Counted from the stretch's first letter, positions 51,831 through 61,349 are shown. The stretch: 64,000 nt of DNA from Phytohabitans maris (GCF_031085175.1 NZ_JAVHUY010000059.1:1-64000); one strand, 5' to 3'. Made by a program: numbers and translations. The notes: a model not told the origin generated them from the sequence alone.

Positions 51831-52648
51831 TCCGGGCGCTGCGGCCGGCGGTGCTGGCCACGCTGACCGTGCTGGTGCTGCTGGTACTGTCGCCCTTCGC
51901 GCTGGTCGCGGTCAACGCCGTCAAGAGCCCCGACGAGTACGGCACGGACGGGCCGCTCTCCCTCCCGAACGGCTTGTACCTCAAGGGGATCGCCGATTTC
52001 TGGATCCGGGTCGACTTCGGCGAGAAGCTCGTCAACAGCTTCGTCATCGCCTTCGCGGTCGCGGTGCTGGCGGTCGCCGTCTCGGTGCTCAACGCGTACG
52101 CGCTGGGCATCGGGCGGGTCCGCGGCCGCTCCGCCTTCCTGGTCTTCTTCCTGCTGGCCAACCTCCTGCCCCAGGAGGCGCTGGTCTACCCGCTCTACTA
52201 CATGTCCAAAGAGGTCGGTCTCTACAACACGCGGCTCGCCGTCGTCATCGTCTTCACGGCGATCCAGAGCGCGTTCGGCACCTACCTGCTCACCTCCGTC
52301 TTCACCACGTTTCCCCGGGAGATGCTGGAGGCGGCCGCCATCGACGGCGCCGGCAAGCTACGGACACTGTGGAGGGTGGTGGTGCCGATCAGCCGGCCGA
52401 GTCTGTCGGTGCTGTTCACCTTCTTCTTCATCTGGACCTGGAACGAGTTCTTCCTCCCCCTGGTCTTCCTCATCTCCAACGACAAGCAGACCGTGCCGGT
52501 GGCGCTCGGCGTCCTGCAGGGCGACCGGATGATGGACGCCACCACGACGAGCGCGTCTGCGCTGCTCGGCATCCTGCCGGCGATCCTGTTCTTCCTCGTC
52601 TTCCAGCGGACCCTGTCCCGGGGCGTCATGTCCGGGGCGATCAAGTAG
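51827..52648 (+). CDS. Sugar ABC transporter permease (MalG-type)
   Basis: 273 residues, six helices, EAA loop LEAAAIDGAGKLRTLWRVVV. No ATPase gene follows; such operons often use a shared MsiK-type ATPase encoded elsewhere. Confidence 0.9.
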   Translation: MIRALRPAVLATLTVLVLLVLSPFALVAVNAVKSPDEYGTDGPLSLPNGLYLKGIADFWIRVDFGEKLVNSFVIAFAVAVLAVAVSVLNAYALGIGRVRGRSAFLVFFLLANLLPQEALVYPLYYMSKEVGLYNTRLAVVIVFTAIQSAFGTYLLTSVFTTFPREMLEAAAIDGAGKLRTLWRVVVPISRPSLSVLFTFFFIWTWNEFFLPLVFLISNDKQTVPVALGVLQGDRMMDATTTSASALLGILPAILFFLVFQRTLSRGVMSGAIK

Positions 52649-52724
52649 TGCGAGTGAGCATCGCGGGGAGCGGCAGCGACCGGGGAGCGCAGCGAGCACG
52701 AAGCAACCTGATTGTGAGGCAGCG

Positions 52725-54956
52725 TTGAAGTTCTCCGACGGCTACTGGCACATGCGCGAGGGCGTCCACCCCCTGTACCCGGCGCAGGTGCACGACCACA
52801 CGGCCGACCGCGACTGGCTCACCGTGTACGCGCCGACGAAGCGCCTGGAGCACCGTGGCGACACGCTCAACCGTCCACTGGTGACGGTGCGGGCGGAGTC
52901 GCCGATGCCGGACGTGGTCGGCCTCACCGTGTCGCACTTCTCCGGTGGGGTGTCCCGCGGTCCGCGGTTCGCGCTGTCGTCGGTGGCCGGGGCGGCTTCC
53001 GTCCAGGACCTGAGCCTGACGTCGGGGTCGCTGTCGGTCCGGTTCCAGCGCGACCCGTGGCGGGTGGAGTTCGTGGCCGGCGGCCGGGTGCTGACCGCCA
53101 GCGGGTACAAGGCGATGGCGCTCGTCGAGGACGCCGGGCGGCACTACGTGCGGGAGCAGCTGACGCTCGGCGTCGGGACGTACGTGTACGGGCTCGGCGA
53201 GCGCTTCGGCGCGTTCGTGAAGAACGGGCAGACCGTCGACATCTGGAACGCGGACGGCGGCACCAGCAGCGAGCAGGCGTACAAGAACGTGCCGTTCTTC
53301 CTGACCAACGCGGGCTACGGCGTCTTCGTCGACCACCCCGGCCACGTCTCGTACGAGGTGGGGTCGGAGACGGTTTCCCGGGTGCAGTTCAGTGTGGAGG
53401 GTCAGTCGCTGCGGTACTTCGTGATCTACGGGCCGACGCCGAAGGAGATCCTGCGCAAGTACACGGCGCTCACCGGCCGCCCCGCGCTGCCGCCGCCGTG
53501 GTCGTTCGGGCTGTGGTTGACGACGTCGTTCACCACCTCGTACGACGAGGCGACCGTGACGTCCTTCGTGGACGGCATGTCGGCCCGCGACCTGCCGCTG
53601 TCGGTGTTCCACTTCGACACGTTCTGGATGCGCGAGTTCCACTGGTGCGACTTCGAGTGGGACCCGCGCACGTTCCCGGACCCGCGCGGCATGCTCAAGC
53701 GGCTGCGTGAACGCGGGCTGCGGATCAGCCTCTGGATCAACCCGTACATCGCCCAGCGGTCGGCGCTGTTCGCCGAGGGCGCGGCGGCCGGCTTCCTGGT
53801 GCGCACGCCGGACGGCGGGGTGTGGCAGACCGACATGTGGCAGGCCGGGATGGGGCTCGTCGACTTCACCAACCCGGCCGCCCGCCGGTGGTACGCGGAC
53901 AAGCTCCGCGCCCAGCTCGACCTCGGCGTCGACTGCTTCAAGTCCGACTTCGGCGAGCGCGTCCCCACCGACGTGGTGTGGCACGACGGCTCGGACCCGG
54001 AACGGATGCACAACTACTACACACACCTGTACAACGAGACGGTCTTCGACCTGCTGCGCGAGCACCGCGGCGAGGGCGAGGCGGTGCTGTTCGCCCGGTC
54101 GGCGACCGCCGGCGGGCAGAAGTTCCCGGTGCACTGGGGCGGCGACAGCGAGTCCACACTGGAGTCGATGGCCGAGAGCCTGCGCGGCGGGCTGTCGCTG
54201 GCGATGTCCGGCTTCGGCTTCTGGAGCCACGACATCGGCGGCTTCGAGGGGCGGCCCGACCCGGCCGTCTTCAAGCGGTGGATCCCGTTCGGGCTGCTGT
54301 CGTCGCACAGCCGGCTGCACGGCAACCAGAGCTACCGGGTGCCGTGGCTCTTCGACGACGAGGCGGTCGACGTGCTGCGCGCCTTCACCCGCCTCAAGTA
54401 CCGGCTGATGCCCTACCTCTACGCCGCCGCGGTCACCGCCCACCGCGAGGGCGTGCCGGTGATGCGCCCGATGGTCGCCGAGTTTCCGGACGACCCGGCC
54501 TGCACCCACCTGGACCGCCAGTACATGCTCGGCGACAGCCTGATGGTGGCCCCGGTCTTCACGGCGTCCGGCGAGACGGCGTACTACGTGCCCGCCGGCC
54601 GGTGGACGCACCTGCTGACCGGCGAGGTGGTGGAGGGGCCGCGCTGGGTACGCGAGGTCTGCGGCTTCGACCAGGTGCCGGTGTACGTGCGGCCGGGTAC
54701 GGCGCTGGCCTGGGGCGCCCGCGACGACCGCCCGGACTACGACTACGCCGACGGGGTGACGCTGCGACTGTTCGAGGTGGACGGTGAGACGGCGGTCCGG
54801 ATCCCCGGCCCGGACGGTGAGACGGTGGCGACGTTCACGGTGAGCCCGGCCGGTGTGCGCCGTAGCGGGCCGGCCGCCCCGTGGCGCGTCGAGGTGGCCG
54901 GGCGGTCGCCGGTCGAGATGGCGGCCGGCACGCGGGAGTGGACACTCACGACCTGA
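52725..54956 (+). CDS. yicI: GH31 alpha-xylosidase (YicI-like)
   Basis: 743 residues from TTG 52725 (GTGAGG upstream). GH31 barrel: nucleophile D408 in DCFKSDFGERVP and acid/base D474 in KFPVHWGGDSEST; GLGERFGAFVKNGQTVDIWN and FHFDTFWMREFHWCDFEWDP are YicI-type wording that selects alpha-xylosides. No signal peptide, so it cleaves imported oligosaccharides (for example isoprimeverose) in the cytoplasm. Last gene of the transporter operon. Confidence 0.9.
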   Translation: MKFSDGYWHMREGVHPLYPAQVHDHTADRDWLTVYAPTKRLEHRGDTLNRPLVTVRAESPMPDVVGLTVSHFSGGVSRGPRFALSSVAGAASVQDLSLTSGSLSVRFQRDPWRVEFVAGGRVLTASGYKAMALVEDAGRHYVREQLTLGVGTYVYGLGERFGAFVKNGQTVDIWNADGGTSSEQAYKNVPFFLTNAGYGVFVDHPGHVSYEVGSETVSRVQFSVEGQSLRYFVIYGPTPKEILRKYTALTGRPALPPPWSFGLWLTTSFTTSYDEATVTSFVDGMSARDLPLSVFHFDTFWMREFHWCDFEWDPRTFPDPRGMLKRLRERGLRISLWINPYIAQRSALFAEGAAAGFLVRTPDGGVWQTDMWQAGMGLVDFTNPAARRWYADKLRAQLDLGVDCFKSDFGERVPTDVVWHDGSDPERMHNYYTHLYNETVFDLLREHRGEGEAVLFARSATAGGQKFPVHWGGDSESTLESMAESLRGGLSLAMSGFGFWSHDIGGFEGRPDPAVFKRWIPFGLLSSHSRLHGNQSYRVPWLFDDEAVDVLRAFTRLKYRLMPYLYAAAVTAHREGVPVMRPMVAEFPDDPACTHLDRQYMLGDSLMVAPVFTASGETAYYVPAGRWTHLLTGEVVEGPRWVREVCGFDQVPVYVRPGTALAWGARDDRPDYDYADGVTLRLFEVDGETAVRIPGPDGETVATFTVSPAGVRRSGPAAPWRVEVAGRSPVEMAAGTREWTLTT

Positions 54957-55032
54957 CCACCACGTGCGGCCGGGACAGCCGGCGACGCGCGGGAGAGAGC
55001 CGGCAACGAGCGAAGCGAGCCGGACGATCGGC

Positions 55033-56292
55033 TCAGCGGGGATAGAGCAGGTACGGGCGGCGGCGGGCGGCGAAGGCGGCCAGTTCGGCACGCCACGCCG
55101 CGGTCGCCTCGTCGGCGGTGGCGCCGGCGTCGAGCATCGTGCGGAGCCGGGGCGAGCCGGTCAGCTTGTCGATCCAATATGGACGCTGCGGGTCCCAGGA
55201 GTCGGCGCGCCAGGCGAACGACGGGTACCTTCGGGCCTCGGCGAGCATCGCGACGCCGGTGCGCACCGGGTCGTACGCGTAGCGGTCGGTGACCTTGACC
55301 TCGACGCCGGCGCAGAGCACCCCGGTGAACTTGTTGAACGTCGGCGTGAAGTACGCCTCGCGGAACTCCACGCCGGGCAGGTCGAGCGCGGCCAGCCGGT
55401 CACCCCAGTGATGGTCCATCTCGGGGCCGCCGACCAGCTCGAACGGGCGGGTGGTGCCGCGGCCCTCCGATATGGACGCCACACCTTCGAACATCCCGGT
55501 GCCCGGGTACACCAGTGCGGTGTCCGGGGTGGGCATGTTGGGGCTGGGGAGCACCCACGGCAGCTCGGTGTCGGCGGCCATGAGGCGGCCGTGCCAGCCG
55601 CGGCAGGCGATCACGTCCAGGTCGACCGGCGCGCCGGCCTCGCCGGGCAGGAACTCTCCATTGTAGAAGCGGGCCAGCTCCCCCACCGTCATGCCGTGCT
55701 GCTGGACGATCTCCTTCTTGCCGACGCCGGAGGTGAACCCGGCGGTCATCATCGGCCCGTAGGCGGTGCCGCCGATGGGGTTCGGCCGGTCGAGCACCAC
55801 GAACCGGAGGCCGGCGCGGGCCGCGGCGGCCATGGCGTCGTAGAGCGTCCAGATGTAGGTGTAGAAGCGGGCGCCGGCGTCCTGGATGTCGAAGACCACC
55901 GTCTCCACCCCGGCGGCGGCGTAGAGCCGCTCCCAGGTGGCCTGGCTCGCGCCGTACGCGTCGTACACGGTGAGGCCGGTGCGGGCGTCGACGCCGGTGC
56001 CCTCGCTGCCGCCGGCCTGGGCCGACCCGCGAAAGCCGTGCTCCGGCCCGAACACACCGCCGATGTCCACCCGCCCGCTGCCGTGCATGAGGTCGACCAG
56101 GTGCCGGTAGCGCCGGTCGACGCCGGTGGGGTTGGAGATCACGCCGACCCGCTGCCCGCAGAGCGCGGCCCAGCGGCTCTCCACGAGCCGGTCGAGCCCG
56201 GTGCGGACCCGGCCGCCCGCCGCCGCGGGTGAGGCGACCGCGAGCGAGCCGGCGAGGGCACCGGCGCCGGCGAGGAGGTGACGACGTCGCAT
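55033..56292 (-). CDS. namZ: NamZ exo-beta-N-acetylmuramidase (GH171, DUF1343)
   Basis: 419 residues, signal peptide (RRRHLLAGAGALAGSLAVASPAAA). RVGVISNPTGVDRRYRHLVD, GVFGPEHGFRGSAQAGG, VFDIQDAGARFYTYIWTLYD, LDRPNPIGGTAYGPMM and FEGVASISEGRGTTRPFEL are the DUF1343 blocks. In Bacillus subtilis NamZ releases MurNAc from the non-reducing end of peptidoglycan fragments and works with NagZ. Here it follows nagZ by 10 bp on the same strand. Confidence 0.88.
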   Translation of the reverse strand: MRRRHLLAGAGALAGSLAVASPAAAGGRVRTGLDRLVESRWAALCGQRVGVISNPTGVDRRYRHLVDLMHGSGRVDIGGVFGPEHGFRGSAQAGGSEGTGVDARTGLTVYDAYGASQATWERLYAAAGVETVVFDIQDAGARFYTYIWTLYDAMAAAARAGLRFVVLDRPNPIGGTAYGPMMTAGFTSGVGKKEIVQQHGMTVGELARFYNGEFLPGEAGAPVDLDVIACRGWHGRLMAADTELPWVLPSPNMPTPDTALVYPGTGMFEGVASISEGRGTTRPFELVGGPEMDHHWGDRLAALDLPGVEFREAYFTPTFNKFTGVLCAGVEVKVTDRYAYDPVRTGVAMLAEARRYPSFAWRADSWDPQRPYWIDKLTGSPRLRTMLDAGATADEATAAWRAELAAFAARRRPYLLYPR

Positions 56293-56302
56293 GTGGACGC
56301 TC

Positions 56303-58018
56303 CTACCAGGACAGTCCGTGGCCGTACGGATAGGCGGGCGGGACGGCGACCGGGAGCCGGCCGCGCGGCGGCACCTCGCCGGTGATCACCTTGGCCAGGG
56401 CGACCATGGCGGCCGGCACCGCGCTGAACGTGGCGAGCTGGGCCGGCACCTCGGTCAGCTGGGCCAGCTCGTACGGGTCGCGCACGGCCACCACGACGAC
56501 CGGCGTGCCGGTGGCCGCGAGCGCGCGGACCAGCCGCAGCTGGGGGCCGGCCGGGTCGGTGAGCGCGTTGCTCGTCTGCACGACGACCAGGTCGTGGCTC
56601 GCGGCGGCGGTCACCGCCTGGGCGGTCACCGCGTCGCTCGGCTGCTGCCCGGTCGGCAGCGCGGTCGCCGACGCGCCGCGCGCGGTGAGGGTTGCGGCCA
56701 GCCCGGCGGGGTCGCCGGCACCGGTCGAGAGCACCCGCCGGCTCCGCACCGCCGCGGGCAGCAGGCCGCCGTCGTTGCGGACGGCGGTGACGGTGCGGTC
56801 GGTCACGGACTGGAGGATCCGCCGGTGCTCCGCCCGGCCGACCGTGCGCGCGGCCGCGGCCGGGTCGACCGGCCCGGCGGTGAGGATGCCGCGCTCGTGC
56901 TTGAGGGTCAGGATCCGCCGCACCGAGCGGTCGATCCGCGCCCGGCTCAGCTCGCCGCCGCGGACCGCGCCGAGCACCGCCTGGTACGCCAGGTCCAGGT
57001 CCGGCGGCATGAGCAGCAGGTCGGCGCCGGCCTTGAGGGCGAGCACGGGCACCCGGTCGTCGCCGTACTTCTGCCGCACCCCCTCCATCGTCAGCGCGTC
57101 GGTGACCACCACGCCGTCGAAGCCGAGCCGCTCGCGCAGCAGGCCGGTGAGGATCGGCGCGGAGAGGGTGGCCGGGTCGCCGGCGGGGTCGAGCGCCGGT
57201 ACCACGATGTGCGCGGTCATGACGGTGTCGACGCCGGCGGCGATCGCGGCCCGGAAAGGCGGCGCGTCCAGCCGTTCCCACTCGGCCCGGGTGTGGTTGA
57301 TGACCGGCAGGCCGGTGTGGCTGTCGGTGTCGGTGTCGCCGTGCCCGGGGAAGTGCTTGGCCGCGGCGGAGGTGCCGGCGCCGTGCTGGAGGCCGGCCAC
57401 CTGGGCGGCGGTCATCGCCGCCGCGAGCGTGGGATCGCCGCCGAACGAGCGGACGCCGATCACCGGGTTGGCCGGGTTGACGTTGACGTCGGCGACCGGT
57501 GCGAAGTCCTGGTTGACGCCGACCGCGCGCAGCTCGCGGCCGGTCACCTGGGCGGCCCGGTAGGCGTCCGGGAGGCTGCGCCCGGCGCCGAGCGCCATCG
57601 CGCCCGGGAAGCGGGTGGCCGGGGCCGGCATGCGCACGACCACGCCCTGCTCCTGGTCGGTCGAGATGAGCAGCGGCACCCGGGACGCGGCCTGCAGCCC
57701 GTTGGAGAGGGTGGCGATCTGGGCCGGCGCGTCGAGGTTGTGCGACCAGGTGAAGTAGACGACACCGCCGAGGTGGTACCTGGCGACGAGCTGGGCGGGC
57801 GTGTCCACCCCGTACGCCGCCCGGTTGAGCGCGGCGTCGGCGGCGGCCGGTGCGGTGGCGTGGGCGCCGTACGCGTACGTGGCGAAGAGCTGGCCGACCT
57901 TTTCCTCCAGCGTCATCCGCGCCATGATCCGGCCGACCGGGTCGCGCCCGGCGGCCGCCGGCGCGCCCGGCAGGGCACCGAGCAGGACGGCGACGATAAC
58001 GAGCCAGGCGCGTCGCAT
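56303..58018 (-). CDS. nagZ: NagZ-type GH3 beta-N-acetylglucosaminidase
   Basis: 571 residues from ATG 58018 (TACGTT 6 nt upstream), signal peptide. NagZ-specific Asp-His dyad loop KHFPGHGDTDTDSH (D232/H234), nucleophile D307 in VVVTDALTMEGV, STDQEQGVVVRM and GVNQDFAPVADVNVNP. A C-terminal GH3 domain (about 420-571) follows, absent from Gram-negative NagZ. It removes GlcNAc from peptidoglycan fragments outside the cell, handing MurNAc-peptide to NamZ/AmiE-type enzymes. Confidence 0.9.
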   Translation of the reverse strand: MRRAWLVIVAVLLGALPGAPAAAGRDPVGRIMARMTLEEKVGQLFATYAYGAHATAPAAADAALNRAAYGVDTPAQLVARYHLGGVVYFTWSHNLDAPAQIATLSNGLQAASRVPLLISTDQEQGVVVRMPAPATRFPGAMALGAGRSLPDAYRAAQVTGRELRAVGVNQDFAPVADVNVNPANPVIGVRSFGGDPTLAAAMTAAQVAGLQHGAGTSAAAKHFPGHGDTDTDSHTGLPVINHTRAEWERLDAPPFRAAIAAGVDTVMTAHIVVPALDPAGDPATLSAPILTGLLRERLGFDGVVVTDALTMEGVRQKYGDDRVPVLALKAGADLLLMPPDLDLAYQAVLGAVRGGELSRARIDRSVRRILTLKHERGILTAGPVDPAAAARTVGRAEHRRILQSVTDRTVTAVRNDGGLLPAAVRSRRVLSTGAGDPAGLAATLTARGASATALPTGQQPSDAVTAQAVTAAASHDLVVVQTSNALTDPAGPQLRLVRALAATGTPVVVVAVRDPYELAQLTEVPAQLATFSAVPAAMVALAKVITGEVPPRGRLPVAVPPAYPYGHGLSW

Positions 58019-58105
58019 CCTCGTAACGTAGTCCCGCCCCTCGATGTCTGGCAAGAACCTCCCTGATACTTGAAGTGTACGAAAATTAGTTCCATCCTGG
58101 GTCGC
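58019..58105. promoter_or_regulatory. Divergent promoter region nagZ / amiE-like gene
   Basis: 87 bp, AT-richer than its surroundings. It holds the TACGTT box of nagZ (58025-58030) and, toward the other gene, TTGAAG (58070) and GTACGAAAATTAGTTCC (58077-58093), a palindromic A/T block resembling RpiR/MurR-type operators. The last point is speculative. Confidence 0.4.
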
Positions 58106-59845
58106 ATGTGGAAAGCGCTGGTGCTCGCCCCCACCGCCGCCCTGGTGATCGGCGCGCCGCCGACCGTGGTCCCCGGCGACGTCCGGTTCGCGCACGACAC
58201 GCTGCGCCGGGGCACCCCGGCCCAGGTCGGCCTCGCCGCCGAGCCGATCGCGCGGATGGTGACGGACGCCGCGGCGTACCTGGTGCCCACGCCCGACCAC
58301 CCCACCTGGCCCACGTACGCGGGCGCGGTCGTGCTCGCCGCCAAGGACGGCGTGATCGTGCAGCACGCGGCGGTCGGCGACGCCGTGCGGTACTCGGCGG
58401 TGGGCCCGGCACCCGGCCGCGCCGGCGAGGAGCTCCCGCCCGACCAGCGGATCCCCATGCGCCCGGACACCATCTTCGACCTCGCGTCGATCTCCAAGCT
58501 CTTCACCACCGTGGTGCTGCTGCGCCAGGTCGAGGCGGGCCGGGTCGACCTCGACGCGCCGGTCGCCCGCTACCTGCCGGAGTTCGCGGCCGGCGGCAAG
58601 GCCGGCGTGACCGTGCGCATGCTGCTGACCCACACCTCAGGACTGCCCGCGTTCCTTCCACTGTGGAGCGACCACCCGACGCCCGCGGCCCGCCTCGCCG
58701 CCGCCCTCGCCGCGCCCCTCGCCACCGGCGCCACGCCCGGCGGGCAGTACGTCTACTCCGACCTCGGCCTCATCGCGCTCGGCGCGCTCGTGCACCGGGT
58801 CACCGGCCAGCCGCTAGACGTGCTGGTGCGAACTCAGGTGACCGGCCCGCTGGGCATGCGCGACACCGGCTACAACCCGCCCGCCTCGGCGCGCGGCCGG
58901 ATCGCCGCCACGGAGTACCAGCCGTACGCCGGCCGGGGCATGGTGTGGGGCGAGGTGCACGACGAGAACGCCTGGGCGCTCGGTGGCGTCGCCGGCCACG
59001 CCGGTGTCTTCTCCACCGCCGCCGACCTCGCGGTCTTCTGCCAGATGCTGCTCAACGGCGGCCAGTACAAGGGCCGGCGCGTCCTGCGCTCCGACACGGT
59101 GCGGGCGATGCTGGTCAACTACAACGCCGGCCTCGAGCAGTCCTATCCGGAGAGCGACCGCGGGCTCGGCCTGGAGCTCAACAAGCACTGGTACATGGGG
59201 CCGCTCGCGTCGCCGGTCTCCTTCGGCCACACCGGCTTCACCGGTACGTCCATTGTGGTCGACCCGCTCTCCCGCTCGTTCGTCGTCCTGCTCAGCAACC
59301 GGGTCCACCCGGACCGCGGCTGGGGCGGCAACAACCCGGCCCGCCGCGCCGTCGTCCGCGACTTCGGCGAGGCCATGCCGGTGCGGCCGCCGTCACGGTC
59401 CGCGTGGCGCGCTCTCCCGGGCGACGCGGCCACCGCGACGATGACCGCGCCGCTGCGCGCGGCGGCCAGGTCGGGCGTGCTCTCCTTCGACCTCTGGTAC
59501 GACACGGAGCCGCGCTACGACACCGTACGGCTGGAGTCGACTGTGGACGGTACGGTGTGGACACCGCTGGGCGTGACGTTGCGCCGCGGCGGGCAGCGGT
59601 GGTCGGCCGAGGGCACCGTCACCGGCTACGGCGGCCGCGACTGGTGGCACGCCACGGCCGCCCTGCCCGACGGCACCACCGCGGTCCGCTGGGCGTACGC
59701 GACGGACGGGAGCGCGCAGGGGCGCGGCGTGTACGTGGACCGGGTCCTCGCCCTGGCCCGCGGCCGCGTGCTCTTCGCCGGCGAGGGAGCCGACGCCGGG
59801 CGGCTGGTCGCCGACCGCTGGGTCGAGACCGGACGCCACGGGTGA
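58106..59845 (+). CDS. Beta-lactamase-fold serine hydrolase, AmiE-like (N-acetylmuramyl-L-alanine amidase candidate)
   Basis: 579 residues from ATG 58106 (TTG 58070 upstream is less likely). Serine-hydrolase triad: S128-I-S-K131 (FDLASISKLFTTV), Y217-S-D (GGQYVYSDLGL) and HTG (SFGHTGFTGTS). A weak signal peptide precedes it and a beta-sandwich-like C-terminal domain follows (about 430-579: FDLWYDTEPRYDTVRLESTV). Bacillus AmiE (YbbE), encoded with NagZ and NamZ, has this fold, so context favours the peptide-stripping role; an esterase or DD-peptidase is the alternative. Confidence 0.75.
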   Translation: MWKALVLAPTAALVIGAPPTVVPGDVRFAHDTLRRGTPAQVGLAAEPIARMVTDAAAYLVPTPDHPTWPTYAGAVVLAAKDGVIVQHAAVGDAVRYSAVGPAPGRAGEELPPDQRIPMRPDTIFDLASISKLFTTVVLLRQVEAGRVDLDAPVARYLPEFAAGGKAGVTVRMLLTHTSGLPAFLPLWSDHPTPAARLAAALAAPLATGATPGGQYVYSDLGLIALGALVHRVTGQPLDVLVRTQVTGPLGMRDTGYNPPASARGRIAATEYQPYAGRGMVWGEVHDENAWALGGVAGHAGVFSTAADLAVFCQMLLNGGQYKGRRVLRSDTVRAMLVNYNAGLEQSYPESDRGLGLELNKHWYMGPLASPVSFGHTGFTGTSIVVDPLSRSFVVLLSNRVHPDRGWGGNNPARRAVVRDFGEAMPVRPPSRSAWRALPGDAATATMTAPLRAAARSGVLSFDLWYDTEPRYDTVRLESTVDGTVWTPLGVTLRRGGQRWSAEGTVTGYGGRDWWHATAALPDGTTAVRWAYATDGSAQGRGVYVDRVLALARGRVLFAGEGADAGRLVADRWVETGRHG

Positions 59846-59849
59846 GCCG

Positions 59850-59912
59850 TCACGCCAGGTAGAGCTGGCGCAGCAGGGCGAACGCGGCCAGGACCGCCGG
59901 ACGGACGCTCAT
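59850..59912 (-). CDS. Possible leaderless 20-residue peptide
   Basis: ATG 59912 with TACTCT 7 nt upstream; encodes MSVRPAVLAAFALLRQLYLA, an amphipathic basic helix. It could be a leader or membrane-active peptide, or chance. Confidence 0.3.
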   Translation of the reverse strand: MSVRPAVLAAFALLRQLYLA

Positions 59913-60016
59913 CTCACGAAGAGTAGTCCCGGGTGAGACGCCGCGGATGCGCGGCTGATCTGATCCGTCCGGCCGGGCCCTCCGTACCAGTCCACGAAGC
60001 GACGTTGGGGGCGGCG

Positions 60017-60598
60017 ATGGACCTGCGACCGGGAAAGCCTTGGCGGCCCGCGGCCGCCGCCGTGGTCCTGATGGTCGGGCTGCTGGTCGTGGCGCTCGTG
60101 AGCCTGCGCCCGTCGGCACCGCGCCCGGGTGCGGTGCCGCTGCCGCCGCCGGGTACGCCGCCGTTCCTGGCCGGGCCGGCGGCGCCGGACGCCGGCCCGG
60201 GCACGCCGGACGCACCGCTGGCGGCGACCCGGTCGCCGAGCCCGCGCCGCACGACCGCCGCCCCGCCGGAGGTGACCGGCCGCTACCGGGTCGTGGAGAC
60301 CTACCGCGACTCGTTCATCGGCGAGGTGCGGGTCGCCAACGCGGCGAGCCGGTCGCGCCCGTGGAGCGTCCGGCTGCGCTTCTCCGCCACCGGCGACCTG
60401 CGCGCGTTCTGGGTCGAAGGGGCCCCGCGCCCCACCCTCCAGCGGTCCGGGGACGTCTTCACGTTCACCGGCGGGGCCCCGGTCGGCGCGGGGCGGGCGG
60501 CGCCGCTGCGCTTCCAGTTCGAGCGGGACGGGCCGGTGCCGGCGCCCACCACCTGCTCGGTCAACGGCACCGGCTGCGCGTTCACAGCGCGGACCTGA
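60017..60598 (+). CDS. Membrane-anchored CBM2-like protein
   Basis: 193 residues; ATG after GGGGGCGGCG. One N-terminal helix (AAAAVVLMVGLLVVALVSL), a Pro-rich linker, then about 95 residues GRYRVVETYRDSFIGEVRVA, GDLRAFWVEGAPRPTLQRSG and LRFQFERDGPVPAPTTCSVN with two Cys, resembling a type 2 carbohydrate-binding module. No catalytic domain; it would display a sugar-binding module at the cell surface. Its 3' end overlaps the convergent AbfB-type gene by 17 bp. Confidence 0.7.
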   Translation: MDLRPGKPWRPAAAAVVLMVGLLVVALVSLRPSAPRPGAVPLPPPGTPPFLAGPAAPDAGPGTPDAPLAATRSPSPRRTTAAPPEVTGRYRVVETYRDSFIGEVRVANAASRSRPWSVRLRFSATGDLRAFWVEGAPRPTLQRSGDVFTFTGGAPVGAGRAAPLRFQFERDGPVPAPTTCSVNGTGCAFTART

Positions 60599-61349
60599 CC
60601 GCGAACGTCATCGCCGCGCGCTCCCCCGACGCCGCGATGAACAGCCGGGACCGCTCGTGGTAGAGGTGGCGATCCGGATAGTTGTACGACCGCAGCGACA
60701 CGTCCCGCCCGGCCAGCCCGGCTCGCGGGCAGAACGTCGCGTCCGCGGCGAACAGCGCGCTCGGGTCGCGGCGGTGCAGGTGGATGGCGAAGTCCTGGTG
60801 CCGCAGGTAGTAGCCGGGGTAGTTGACCGCCTCCAGGGAGACGCAGCGCGGGTCGGCCAGGCCGGCCCGCACCGTGAACGTCGAGTCGGCCCTGTCGAGC
60901 GCCGGGCTGCCCGCGCCGACCGGGTCGATCCGCCCCCGGAACTGCCGGTGCCGCACCCGGTACCCGGGATGGGTGACCGGCTCCAGCCCGATCCGCGTGC
61001 CCGGCGTGAGGCCGGGCGCGGGTGGGCTCGTGGACGGCGTGGCCCGGACCTTCTCCCCGGCCGGGCTGGTCGGCGCCGCGACGCCCCGCTCCGGGCCGGC
61101 GGGCGCCGGTGCCGACGTGGGCGGCGCGGCCGGCGGCGAGGTCCGGACCGGGCCGGGCGGCGGGATCGGCGGCCAGTAGCCGCGGTCGGCGGTCACCGGC
61201 GGCGTCCGTTCCAGCGCGCCCGCCGGCGCGCCGTCGCCGCGGCTGACCGCGCCGCCGAGCACGACCAGCCCGACCATCGCCAGCGCCGCCAGCGCGGCGC
61301 GGGCCCGCCAGGAGAGCGCGCGGGCATGCCGCCGCACCGCTGTCCTCAT
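60582..61349 (-). CDS. Membrane-anchored AbfB (CBM42-like) domain protein
   Basis: 255 residues. Basic N-terminus and one helix (RAALAALAMVGLVVLGGAV), Pro/Ala/Thr linker, then an AbfB fold with three repeats: THPGYRVRHRQFRGRIDPVG, NYPGYYLRHQDFAIHLHRRD and NYPDRHLYHERSRLFIAASG. It binds arabinose-substituted glycans in known enzymes; here no catalytic part is present. Confidence 0.75.
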   Translation of the reverse strand: MRTAVRRHARALSWRARAALAALAMVGLVVLGGAVSRGDGAPAGALERTPPVTADRGYWPPIPPPGPVRTSPPAAPPTSAPAPAGPERGVAAPTSPAGEKVRATPSTSPPAPGLTPGTRIGLEPVTHPGYRVRHRQFRGRIDPVGAGSPALDRADSTFTVRAGLADPRCVSLEAVNYPGYYLRHQDFAIHLHRRDPSALFAADATFCPRAGLAGRDVSLRSYNYPDRHLYHERSRLFIAASGERAAMTFAVRSAL

